18,898 nt of DNA from Bacteroidales bacterium UBA1205 (GTDB lineage: Bacteria > Bacteroidota > Bacteroidia > Bacteroidales > WCHB1-69), in the NCBI GenBank assembly GCA_002309615.1, contig DBXT01000001.1:1-18898 (forward strand), written 5' to 3'. Below the pieces are notes generated by a model. The model had not been told where the DNA came from. It worked only from the letters and a program-made list of their open reading frames with translations, and made no database searches. This document shows, one piece after another, positions 6,349-14,632 of the stretch (its first letter is position 1; the number at the start of each line of letters is the position of its first letter). Position numbers and translations under genes: made by a program.

Positions 6349-7557
6349 ATGGCAAATTTGAACATTACGAAACTTCCTAAAAACAAAGAAATGGCAGAAC
6401 AACTTGCTATTTTTATCAGAGAAAATGAGTATTTGCTTCCGGATCCTTATTCCGACCATGTTGATGTGGAGCAATATGCACAGAAACTTAATTCGTTGGG
6501 AGAGGGTTGGGGTGTTATAAAAGATGAAAAATTAGTGGCATTTTGCGGAGGGTATATTAACGATTTTACAACACAAAAGGCATATTTACAATTACTTCTT
6601 GTTGCTGAAAAATGGCAGACGCGAGGTTTAGGAACTGCACTTATTAAGACGTTTTACAATTATGCCCAAAACTTAGGTTTCCAACAAATCCAACTAACAG
6701 TAGCCAAACGAAATGCAAAAGCATTGAGTTTGTATATTAAAAATGGATTTATAGCATCTGAAGAAGTACATCCGGATAAATTAAAGCAATATATGATATT
6801 GAAAATTAACAAAAAAGTGGATATTCTGAGAGTGCAAAATCGTCTTTTAGAAATGGGAAATATCATCGCTCGTGTTTTTGAAAAGCATAATATACCATAT
6901 ATGATCACATTCGGAACTTTGCTGGGTGCGGTACGTCATGGCGGTTTTATTCCTTGGGATGATGATTTTGATTTTTTCCTTTTTGATGACACCTACGAAT
7001 ATGCTATTGAAATACTTCGTAAAGAACTTCCTGACAATTTGTTTTTGGAAGATGAAAAATCCGAACCACTATATTTTCATGGTTGGGCACATGTCAAGGA
7101 TTTAAATAGTGAGGTCTATTATGAACAATTTCCGCAAGATAATACGTATTCACATCACGGATTGAGCGTTGATTTATTCCGTTGTAAAAAAATGAAGATG
7201 TCAGAATTGTGTCAATATCGTAAGATTCAAGCGGAAAAATATCTTCAAAGGAAGGTTTTGCATAGACTCATTTCAAACGAAGAATATGTTAAAAAATTAG
7301 AGTTTTTAACCACAAAAATTGAATTAGAAGAAAAAGATACAGTAAGTTCAAATACGGAAATTCTTGCAATGGCGGTTCCTGAGCGTTATATGGAGTATAA
7401 GGATGTTTTTCCATTAAAAAAATATCAATTTGATAAATATTTGTTTTACGGACCAAAAGATTTTGATAAAATTTTAACGCATTTTTATGGAGATTATATG
7501 TCTCTGCCTAAAGAAGAAGATAGAATTCCTCATTATAGTAAGGTTATTTTTAAATAA
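6349..7557 (+). CDS. GNAT acetyltransferase fused to LicD-family transferase
   Basis: A two-domain, 402-residue protein. Residues 1-150 form a GNAT N-acetyltransferase with the acetyl-CoA pyrophosphate-loop motif in WQTRGLGTAL (89-98) and the late NAKALSLYIKNGF strand. Residues 155-402 form a LicD-type nucleotidyltransferase-fold domain with the diagnostic ITFGTLLGAVRHGGFIPWDD (186-205); the aspartates at 204-206 and 208 should bind metal. LicD enzymes transfer a phospho-alcohol such as phosphocholine from a CDP precursor to a glycan. The fusion suggests that the transferred group, its acceptor or the product is also acetylated. I chose ATG 6349 over the in-frame TTG 6298 because the GNAT domain begins there. 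No clear Shine-Dalgarno or promoter is seen in the AT-rich 150-base gap upstream. The next gene follows after 10 bases. Confidence 0.85.
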   Translation: MANLNITKLPKNKEMAEQLAIFIRENEYLLPDPYSDHVDVEQYAQKLNSLGEGWGVIKDEKLVAFCGGYINDFTTQKAYLQLLLVAEKWQTRGLGTALIKTFYNYAQNLGFQQIQLTVAKRNAKALSLYIKNGFIASEEVHPDKLKQYMILKINKKVDILRVQNRLLEMGNIIARVFEKHNIPYMITFGTLLGAVRHGGFIPWDDDFDFFLFDDTYEYAIEILRKELPDNLFLEDEKSEPLYFHGWAHVKDLNSEVYYEQFPQDNTYSHHGLSVDLFRCKKMKMSELCQYRKIQAEKYLQRKVLHRLISNEEYVKKLEFLTTKIELEEKDTVSSNTEILAMAVPERYMEYKDVFPLKKYQFDKYLFYGPKDFDKILTHFYGDYMSLPKEEDRIPHYSKVIFK

Positions 7558-7567
7558 ATAGTAAGTT

Positions 7568-8653
7568 ATGTTAAATTTTACGATAGGACCTGTTCAAATG
7601 GACAAAGAAACATTAGAAATAGGACAAAAACAAATACCCTATTTCCGTACTCATGAGTTTTCTGCATTGATGCAAGAAAATGAAAAAATTCTTTGTCATC
7701 TTTTTGATGCGCCTGAAAATTCGCGAGTAATATTTCTTACGGGTTCTGGAACAGCAAGTATGGAAGCCGGTATTATGAATTTTTTTACAAAAAAAGATAA
7801 AGTATTAATTGTAAATGGAGGGAGTTTTGGTTATAGATTTGTGGAATTGTGTCAGATTCATGAAGTCCCATTTACAGAAATTACTATTGAATATGGGAAA
7901 CCTTTACAAAAAAAGATTTTGTATCAATATGATCATCAAAATTATACCGGTATGGTTTTGCAACTATGTGAAACTTCAACAGGTGTACTTTACGATATGA
8001 ATATGGTTGGTGATTTTTGCAAAAAAAATAATATTTTCCTATTTGTTGATGCAGTTAGTGGATTTATGGCTGATGAGTTTTCAATGAAAAAAATGCATAT
8101 CAATGCTGCCATAACAGGTAGTCAAAAAGCTTTATCTTTACCGCCTTCAATGAGTTTTACAATAATGGATAGAGAATCACAAGAACGTTGTTGTAAACAT
8201 ATTGTAAAAAGTATGTATTTTAATTATGCCGATTATCTTAAAAACGGAGAACGAGGTCAAACTCCATATACTCCGGCAGTTAGTACACTTATTCAGTTGA
8301 ATGAAAAGCTTAAACGCATTGAAAAAAATGGTGGAATTGCCACTATTAATGCTAATATCCAAAGAATTGCAGATTATTTTCGTAAAAAAATCCAACATTT
8401 GCCTTTAAAAATGTTTACTGCACTGGAAAATTCATCAAATTGTTTAAGTGCATTAACTATTGAAAATAACAAGATTAACGCACGAGAATTGTGTGAAATT
8501 ATTAAAAATGAATATGATATATATGTATGTCCTAATGGGGGAGATTTAGCTGAAAAGATATTTAGAGTCGGACATATTGGCAATATTACAAAGGAGCAAA
8601 TAGATCAACTTATTGATGCATTTGATGATTTAGTAAAACGAAAAATTTTATAG
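7568..8653 (+). CDS. Class V PLP aminotransferase (PhnW or alanine-glyoxylate type)
   Basis: A 361-residue fold-type I aminotransferase. Visible marks are the early TIGPVQM, the SGTASMEAG phosphate-binding turn (60-68), the PLP aspartate in FVDAVSGF (Asp161), the Schiff-base lysine in TGSQKALSLPPSMSF (Lys187), and a carboxylate-binding arginine in FRVGHIGN (Arg333). This sub-family includes 2-aminoethylphosphonate-pyruvate transaminase (PhnW) and serine/alanine-glyoxylate transaminases; sequence alone does not decide between them. Its position between a LicD transferase and a cytidylyltransferase suggests it makes the amino group of the phospho-decoration, for example aminoethylphosphonate from phosphonoacetaldehyde. 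It is separated from the next gene by two bases, so co-translation is likely. Confidence 0.8.
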   Translation: MLNFTIGPVQMDKETLEIGQKQIPYFRTHEFSALMQENEKILCHLFDAPENSRVIFLTGSGTASMEAGIMNFFTKKDKVLIVNGGSFGYRFVELCQIHEVPFTEITIEYGKPLQKKILYQYDHQNYTGMVLQLCETSTGVLYDMNMVGDFCKKNNIFLFVDAVSGFMADEFSMKKMHINAAITGSQKALSLPPSMSFTIMDRESQERCCKHIVKSMYFNYADYLKNGERGQTPYTPAVSTLIQLNEKLKRIEKNGGIATINANIQRIADYFRKKIQHLPLKMFTALENSSNCLSALTIENNKINARELCEIIKNEYDIYVCPNGGDLAEKIFRVGHIGNITKEQIDQLIDAFDDLVKRKIL

Positions 8654-8655
8654 TC

Positions 8656-9120
8656 ATGATAGCAGGAAAGACAGTAGTTTACACGAGCGGAACATTTGAC
8701 ATGTTGCATGCCAACCATATTAAAATGCTTGAATATGCGAGAGCATTAGGTGATATTCTTATAGTCGGTGTCAATACGGATGAGTTAGTGGAAAGTTACA
8801 AATCGCAACCGATAATTCCTTTTGAGGAGCGTATCGCATTGATGAAAGCGTTAAAGTATCCGGATATTGTAATACCACAGCATTCACTAGATCATGCAGA
8901 CAAAGTCAAAAAATTGAATTTTGATGTTTTTGTAGTAGGGGATGATTGGGCAGGAAAATATGATTATCTTAAAGAACAAGGTGTAACAGTTGTATATTTT
9001 CCATACGGAAAAGGAATATCTTCATCAAATTTAAAACAAAGGATTTATGATAGATATGAAAAACTTCAGCAGAAAGCGGATAACCATTTTTCTAATGATA
9101 TTGATGTGCGAAATAAATAA
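8656..9120 (+). CDS. TagD-like cytidylyltransferase
   Basis: A 154-residue nucleotidyltransferase of the glycerol-3-phosphate cytidylyltransferase (TagD/GCT) type. TSGTFDMLHANH (10-21) is the nucleotide-binding loop; the usual HxGH is HANH here, so the two histidines are kept (His18, His21) but the glycine is Asn. LIVGVNTDELV follows, then VFVVGDDWAGKYDYL (91-105), and GKGISSSNLKQR (118-129) takes the place of the catalytic ISTT segment. It should couple CTP to a small phosphate or phosphonate, giving a CDP- or CMP-activated donor for the LicD domain encoded two genes upstream. The exact substrate is unknown. Its stop is followed by a 51-base AT-rich gap before the secreted-protein gene. Confidence 0.8.
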   Translation: MIAGKTVVYTSGTFDMLHANHIKMLEYARALGDILIVGVNTDELVESYKSQPIIPFEERIALMKALKYPDIVIPQHSLDHADKVKKLNFDVFVVGDDWAGKYDYLKEQGVTVVYFPYGKGISSSNLKQRIYDRYEKLQQKADNHFSNDIDVRNK

Positions 9121-9171
9121 GTAATATGTATATTTAAAATGTTGCATATTTTTTAATAAAAGAAGACATCT

Positions 9172-12100
9172 ATGTTTAAATTTAAAAACTTAGTTATAAT
9201 AGTACTATTATTTACATTTGTTACCGGGGTGTATGGACAATATATCCGACCTATATTTCCTAAAGACGGGCAAATGATATATACGGATACGGTGCATTTT
9301 CATTGGAATCAACACCTTGTTACCTCTACTTATCATTTGCAGATAGCCACCGATACGGCTTTTACACAATTGTTAGTTAATGCCGATGTTCAAGGGAATG
9401 ATACGGTAGTAAGTGGATTTGTATCGGATAACACTTATTATTGGCGAATCATGCCACAAGGAGGAACATACGGACCTATTTTAAAATTTATTTATTTTAC
9501 CCCTCGTATGATACCCAATTTGGTCGGTTGGTATGCTGCAGATAGTTGTCATGTGGCAGATACATTAAATCATATTGATACATTGTATGATAGAAGCGGA
9601 CATGGGTATCATTTAACCCAAAATACTGCCTCAAAACGGCCGACCTATATCATGAGTGATACCTCTATCAATCATCAAAGTACTATTTATTTTGATGGAA
9701 ATGATGATGAATTGAGAATGAATCGTACTATTAGATATGCACAACCAAATACCTACTATTTCTTGTGTAAATTAAGTTCTCCTGCTCATGCAAATACAAG
9801 TATTATCTTTTGTGGAGAATCCGAATTTTATCGAAATCAATGTGGATATAATCCAACAGCTCAAACCATTCTTATTTTTGCAGGAGGACAACAATCTATA
9901 TATGCTAACGTGACTTTTCCTATTAATTTTGATTATACCCAATTTGTAGCACATTATAATACGACAAATTCAAAAGTAACAAAAAATGATACTTGTATCT
10001 TAACAGGAGATCCGGGAAATTATACTATGCAAGGTTTAGTACTCGGAAATGTATTTATTTCTAGATATAATATGCGAGGAAACATGCCTGAGTTTATCTA
10101 TTATAATGCGAATATAGATAGCGGTTATCATCAATATTTGTCGCAATATTTGTCTGAAAAATATTACGGAAGATTAAATTTAGGAAAGGATATAGTCGTT
10201 ACATCATTGTGTTCTATAGTATTGCAACCTGATAAGGAATATGTGTCCTATCTGTGGAGTACAGGAGATACTACGCCAAGCATTTCCGTACACCAAAGCG
10301 GCACATATTGGCTTACTACTATTAATCGTTTTGGTTGGCAAGAAACGGATAGCATTGAAGTAAATGTTGATTTTATTCAAGATACATTAATTTGCTATGG
10401 AGATAGTGTGCAATGGAATTTTACACAGGATTATCCTTATACTTTTCAATGGAGCAACGGGCAAACTGGAACATTTGCAGAAGGTGTGGCAGGAGATTAT
10501 AGTGTATTGCTTACCGATACAGCCAATTGTACCTATCAGCAAAAATTTACCATATATGTGGATAGTTTGCATTATTATACATCTATAACGAATGTGGATT
10601 CATTGTGTAACGGCAATGAATTGTCCTTACATTATCCTCCTACTATAGATAACTTTCATGTAGTATGGTCCACAGGAGACAGCAATAGTCTGCAAACCAT
10701 TTTTACCCAAACGGGTTGGTACGGGGTGCAGGTACAGGATAGTATAGGCTGCATCGGCAGGGATAGCATTTATGTAATCAAAAAAGGCAATGCCCCAATA
10801 GTAAGTTTTACAGCGGACAATATCTGCATGCGTGACAGCACCACCTTTGTCAATACTTCCACCACCGATGACGGCTCCACCATTGTGCTTTCGGAATGGA
10901 CCTTGGGAGACGGGCAGGATTATACTCCCGCTTCCGCTCTGCAAGGTTTTAAGCATTTGTACGATACTGCCGGCATGTACAGAGTGAGCCTGCATTGTGT
11001 AAGCTCTACCGGATGCGAGCAGGAGTATGCTCAAACCATAGCGGTGTATTCTTTGCCACAGCCGGAGTTTAGCCCCATCACGGCATGCGAGGATGCCCCT
11101 GTAACTTTCCAAAACCTCACCCGCTCGGAATACAAGGTGAATGATTATATTTGGCGTTTCTCATCAGCAGACAGCTCCTTATTGTTCCAACCTGAATACG
11201 TGTTTGCCGATACCGGCATGCATCAAGTGCAGTTAACTGCTAAAAGTGTGATGGGCTGTGTGGACAGCATCAGCCACACCCTTTATATCAAGCCCAATCC
11301 GCAAGCGGCGTTCACCCACACCCGCCCCTGTGTGGGAGAGGAGCTTTATTTGAACGATATTACCGCCTTGCCCGTTAACCAGAAAGTAATCAACCGTCGG
11401 TGGAGTGTTAACGGACAGCCTTTGGAAGGCAGTGCCAACCATGCCCGTATGCAGATACAGCAGCAGGGCAGTTATCATATCACCCTGCAGTTGCAATACC
11501 TCAACGGATGCCTGTCGGAAACAGAAGGAGAGGTGAAAGTGGCATCGCTGCCGCATGCCGCTTTCAGTGTCAACAACCTGTGCCAATACGATACCATGCA
11601 CATACAAAACACCTCTTCTGCAGGCACGGGAAATGTATTGACCTATCAGTGGCATTATATCGGTAAAGTCTATAACGATACCTTGCCTGTAATACCGGCG
11701 GACAGCGCCGGCACCTTCGCCCTCAGGCTATATGTATATGACACCAATGCCTGTGCCGATTCGGCATGGCAGAATATAACGGTAACACCTTCACCCAAAG
11801 CGGATTTCAGCTATGACTATGCCCCCGGGGGCTTATATGCCCTCCGCTTTACCAACCTGAGCCGTAACGCGGACATCTATCAATGGCAGTTTGACCTGTT
11901 GGGCTCTTCCACGGAAGAACATCCCGATTTCGATTTCGGGGCAGAAGGCAGCTATGAGGTGAGCTTGACGGCCGCCAATGCGGGCAATTGCACCAATGAA
12001 CAAAAAATACACATAGTGTTGCCCGCCTATTATCTGGAAGCCGACCTAGCGGATTTTCAATTGCCTGCCCGCAACGGGGCGCTCACACCGCAAATATTGG

Positions 12101-12606
12101 TGCTCAACAAAAGCAACAGGGCATTGCCCCTGTTGCAATATGCATTCACCTATGACAATGTCATCCTCTACGAAACCGACAGTCTCCCGCTGCCTGCCGG
12201 TGAAATGAGGCTCTACACCTTCCGCACATCCATAGCCAAAAGGAATACCGCTGACTATGCATGCGTACATCTGTACACCCCCTATGATGATTTGATATCG
12301 CCCGCACCCGATGCGGAAAAAAGAGAAAAATGCCTCCTCTTGCATCCCGGCAATTTTGTGCAGGCACCTTATCCTAATCCCGCAACCGATCAATTCAATA
12401 TCAGTTATGGAGTGGTAGAACCTACAACCATAGTATTGGAAGTGTATGATGCTTATGGAAAACTCTTACAAAAAGAACAAGATGTTCATCATCAACAAGG
12501 TATTTACCATAAAAATATCAATATGGCCAATCTATCACGAGGCGTTTATATTTTAAAAGTGACCTTAGGGAAAGAATTTTATTCCTATAAAATCAATAAA
12601 AAATAA
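9172..12606 (+). CDS. Large T9SS-secreted surface protein with LamG-like and PKD domains
   Basis: 1144 residues. A signal peptide occupies residues 1-23 (hydrophobic LVIIVLLFTFV, cleavage near YGQ). An Fn3-like segment follows (about 24-112), then a LamG/concanavalin-like domain (about 113-335, with LVGWYAADS and STIYFDGNDDELRM). Next come three SprB-like repeats with WSTGDT, WSNGQT and WSTGDS (about 336-541), about five PKD-like domains with cysteine-containing ends (542-962), and a CARDB-like stretch (963-1064). It ends in a type A T9SS sorting domain (1065-1144: APYPNPATDQFNISY, then RGVYILKV). This layout points to an outer-surface or released adhesin exported by Sec and T9SS. The part encoding the PKD array (about 10795-12363) is clearly richer in G+C than both ends. 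TAATG overlaps the next gene by one base. Confidence 0.85.
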   Translation: MFKFKNLVIIVLLFTFVTGVYGQYIRPIFPKDGQMIYTDTVHFHWNQHLVTSTYHLQIATDTAFTQLLVNADVQGNDTVVSGFVSDNTYYWRIMPQGGTYGPILKFIYFTPRMIPNLVGWYAADSCHVADTLNHIDTLYDRSGHGYHLTQNTASKRPTYIMSDTSINHQSTIYFDGNDDELRMNRTIRYAQPNTYYFLCKLSSPAHANTSIIFCGESEFYRNQCGYNPTAQTILIFAGGQQSIYANVTFPINFDYTQFVAHYNTTNSKVTKNDTCILTGDPGNYTMQGLVLGNVFISRYNMRGNMPEFIYYNANIDSGYHQYLSQYLSEKYYGRLNLGKDIVVTSLCSIVLQPDKEYVSYLWSTGDTTPSISVHQSGTYWLTTINRFGWQETDSIEVNVDFIQDTLICYGDSVQWNFTQDYPYTFQWSNGQTGTFAEGVAGDYSVLLTDTANCTYQQKFTIYVDSLHYYTSITNVDSLCNGNELSLHYPPTIDNFHVVWSTGDSNSLQTIFTQTGWYGVQVQDSIGCIGRDSIYVIKKGNAPIVSFTADNICMRDSTTFVNTSTTDDGSTIVLSEWTLGDGQDYTPASALQGFKHLYDTAGMYRVSLHCVSSTGCEQEYAQTIAVYSLPQPEFSPITACEDAPVTFQNLTRSEYKVNDYIWRFSSADSSLLFQPEYVFADTGMHQVQLTAKSVMGCVDSISHTLYIKPNPQAAFTHTRPCVGEELYLNDITALPVNQKVINRRWSVNGQPLEGSANHARMQIQQQGSYHITLQLQYLNGCLSETEGEVKVASLPHAAFSVNNLCQYDTMHIQNTSSAGTGNVLTYQWHYIGKVYNDTLPVIPADSAGTFALRLYVYDTNACADSAWQNITVTPSPKADFSYDYAPGGLYALRFTNLSRNADIYQWQFDLLGSSTEEHPDFDFGAEGSYEVSLTAANAGNCTNEQKIHIVLPAYYLEADLADFQLPARNGALTPQILVLNKSNRALPLLQYAFTYDNVILYETDSLPLPAGEMRLYTFRTSIAKRNTADYACVHLYTPYDDLISPAPDAEKREKCLLLHPGNFVQAPYPNPATDQFNISYGVVEPTTIVLEVYDAYGKLLQKEQDVHHQQGIYHKNINMANLSRGVYILKVTLGKEFYSYKINKK

Positions 12607-13604
12607 TGGGAAATAACAATATAGATATGGAACAGCCCTTAATGGTGACGATAACTTGCACTGCATATAATCATGAAGCCTATATACGTCAATGTTTGGA
12701 TGGTTTTGTTATGCAAAAAACCAATTTTCGTTTTGAAGCCATTGTGCATGATGATGCCTCTACAGACCATACTGCGGATATTATCCGTGAATATGCAGCA
12801 AAATATCCTGATATTATTAAACCTATATATGAAACGGAAAACCAATATTCCAAACATAATGGCAGTTTACAAAAGATTATGTCAGAAGCTTGTAAAGGTA
12901 AGTATAGAGCTATGTGCGAGGGGGATGATTATTGGACGGATCCGCTGAAATTGCAGAAACAGGTGGATTTTATGGAAGAACATGAGGAATGTAGTATGAC
13001 ATGTAGTCGTGTAAAACGATTTTCTGAGTCAAAACAATTATTTATTGATGATTATGGTTGTTATAATCATTCTCAATATATAGAGACTATAGATGTTATT
13101 GAGAAAGGAGGTCTATTTATATCAACTTGTAGTATAATATATCGAAATAAAATTTTAGATAATTATCCCGAATATTGTAAACAATGTCATGTAGGTGATT
13201 ATCCTTTACAAATTATGGCAGCAATGAAAGGTCGTATATTTTATTTTAATGAAATAATGGCAGTTTATAGGGTGGATAATCCTTTATCGTGGGTCGGAAC
13301 ACTAAGAAAGGATTCTTCTTTTGAAAAAAAAATAAAAGGAATGAGAACCGAAATAAATATGTTGCAAGGTTTTTGCTTAGATTATCCCAGTTATAAAAAG
13401 TATTTTGAGAATAGAATAAATGCATATGTTATTTCTAATTTTCCAAATAAGAAATTGAAAGTAGAATCGTATAGAGAATATAGAAAAGAATTTAAGAATG
13501 AAATAAAACAATTAAGTCTTAAGGATAGGATTAACTTATTTTTTCCTCTTTGTCGTTATAAAAGACTATATTATATTTATAAGAAGATAGAAAGTAAATT
13601 ATGA
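12606..13604 (+). CDS. GT2 family glycosyltransferase (1)
   Basis: A 332-residue GT-A glycosyltransferase. The domain starts at VTITCTAYNHEAYIRQCLDG (14-33). The nucleotide-binding acidic pair is in IVHDDASTDHT (49-50) and the metal-binding motif is CEGDDYW (104-110). The C-terminal 80 residues are basic and AT-rich, without membrane segments. It is predicted to act at the cytoplasmic face, adding one sugar to a lipid-linked glycan; donor and acceptor cannot be told. Its ATG overlaps the stop of the T9SS protein gene (TAATG), so the two are translationally coupled. It is a paralogue of the gene at 14633, sharing the block CKGxYxAMCEGDDYW followed by LKLQKQVD. Confidence 0.85.
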   Translation: MGNNNIDMEQPLMVTITCTAYNHEAYIRQCLDGFVMQKTNFRFEAIVHDDASTDHTADIIREYAAKYPDIIKPIYETENQYSKHNGSLQKIMSEACKGKYRAMCEGDDYWTDPLKLQKQVDFMEEHEECSMTCSRVKRFSESKQLFIDDYGCYNHSQYIETIDVIEKGGLFISTCSIIYRNKILDNYPEYCKQCHVGDYPLQIMAAMKGRIFYFNEIMAVYRVDNPLSWVGTLRKDSSFEKKIKGMRTEINMLQGFCLDYPSYKKYFENRINAYVISNFPNKKLKVESYREYRKEFKNEIKQLSLKDRINLFFPLCRYKRLYYIYKKIESKL

Positions 13605-13700
13605 AACAATAATATAATTGTGGAATTGGTAAATATTTAATAAAAATACAATATGAAAATTCCCTTAATACTATAAAATTATAGAATATTGATTTAAAAT

Positions 13701-14618
13701 ATGAATGTAGATGTTGTAATAGTAACATATAATCGGCTGGAGAAGTTGAAAAAGGCGCTTGCTTGTTATGAAAACCAGACAATGACTTTCCGCAATATGA
13801 TTGTAGTCAACAATCATAGTAACGATGGAACTTTTGAATATTTGGAAAGTTGGAAGAATAAGGAAGCTCCGTTTGCCAAGCATGTGATAAATACAGAAGA
13901 TAACCTTGGCGGGTCCGGTGGTTTTTATGTAGGGCAGAAATATGCGATGTCACTCAATCCGGATTGGATATATCTTGCCGATGATGATGCATACGCCGAG
14001 CCAGATATGATGGAGCAGTTTTATAAGTTCTGCGATGCACACGATGTTGACAAGTTGTCGGCGATATGTGGTGCGGTGTATAATATGGATGGGAATATTG
14101 CAATAATACATAGGAGCGAACATAAGGTTGAAAAGAACCATTATGTAAGAACAAGTTGTCCTGAAGAATGGTATGATAAAGATTTTTTCCATATAGATTG
14201 TTTGTCGTATGTTTGTTCTTTTATAAATGCAAATGCAATTAGGAAAGTCGGATATGTAAATCATAAATATTTTATATATTCTGACGATACTGAACATAGC
14301 ATAAGATTAAGCAAATATGGTGATATTATTTGTGTTCCGTATATTAAGATTTATCATGAAGAGATGAATACCACTGCTAATGTTTCTGTCGGAAGTTCAT
14401 GGAAGGAATATTATGCTGTCAGAAACAATTGTCATATGTTGAAAAAATTTCATTTCTGGTCTGCAATTGATAGAACATTCTTTTTGCTGAATCAATGTAA
14501 AGGAAATGAATATACGTTAACACATATAAAACTTATAAAGGTGGCTCTACGAGATGCATGGTTAGGTATTCTAGGAAAACACAAAATTTATAAACCAGGG
14601 TGGTCGGAAAAGATATAG
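13701..14618 (+). CDS. GT2 family glycosyltransferase (2), galactofuranosyl/rhamnosyl-transferase type
   Basis: A 305-residue GT-A enzyme. It has VDVVIVTYNR at the start, VNNHSNDGT (37-44), the loop INTEDNLGGSGGFYVG (63-78), and the metal motif YLADDDAY (91-98). The NLGGSGGF loop followed by DWIYLADDDA is typical of the group that includes bacterial galactofuranosyl- and rhamnosyl-transferases, so one of these sugars is a fair guess only. It is preceded by a 96-base gap with no promoter I can recognise, only an eight-codon frame (MKIPLIL) at 13653. The next coding region starts 14 bases after its stop. Confidence 0.8.
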   Translation: MNVDVVIVTYNRLEKLKKALACYENQTMTFRNMIVVNNHSNDGTFEYLESWKNKEAPFAKHVINTEDNLGGSGGFYVGQKYAMSLNPDWIYLADDDAYAEPDMMEQFYKFCDAHDVDKLSAICGAVYNMDGNIAIIHRSEHKVEKNHYVRTSCPEEWYDKDFFHIDCLSYVCSFINANAIRKVGYVNHKYFIYSDDTEHSIRLSKYGDIICVPYIKIYHEEMNTTANVSVGSSWKEYYAVRNNCHMLKKFHFWSAIDRTFFLLNQCKGNEYTLTHIKLIKVALRDAWLGILGKHKIYKPGWSEKI

Positions 14619-14632
14619 TTCTAATAAATAAA

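Noticed and set aside
10627..12393. Long reverse-strand open frames opposite the PKD region
   Set aside because: They are shadows of the G+C-rich + strand gene; that frame has a signal peptide, recognisable domains and a sorting signal, and the reverse frames have none.
13605..13700. Eight-codon frame MKIPLIL at 13653-13676 as a gene relic or leader peptide
   Set aside because: Too short to separate from chance in an AT-rich gap; there is no recognisable motif or attenuator-like hairpin.
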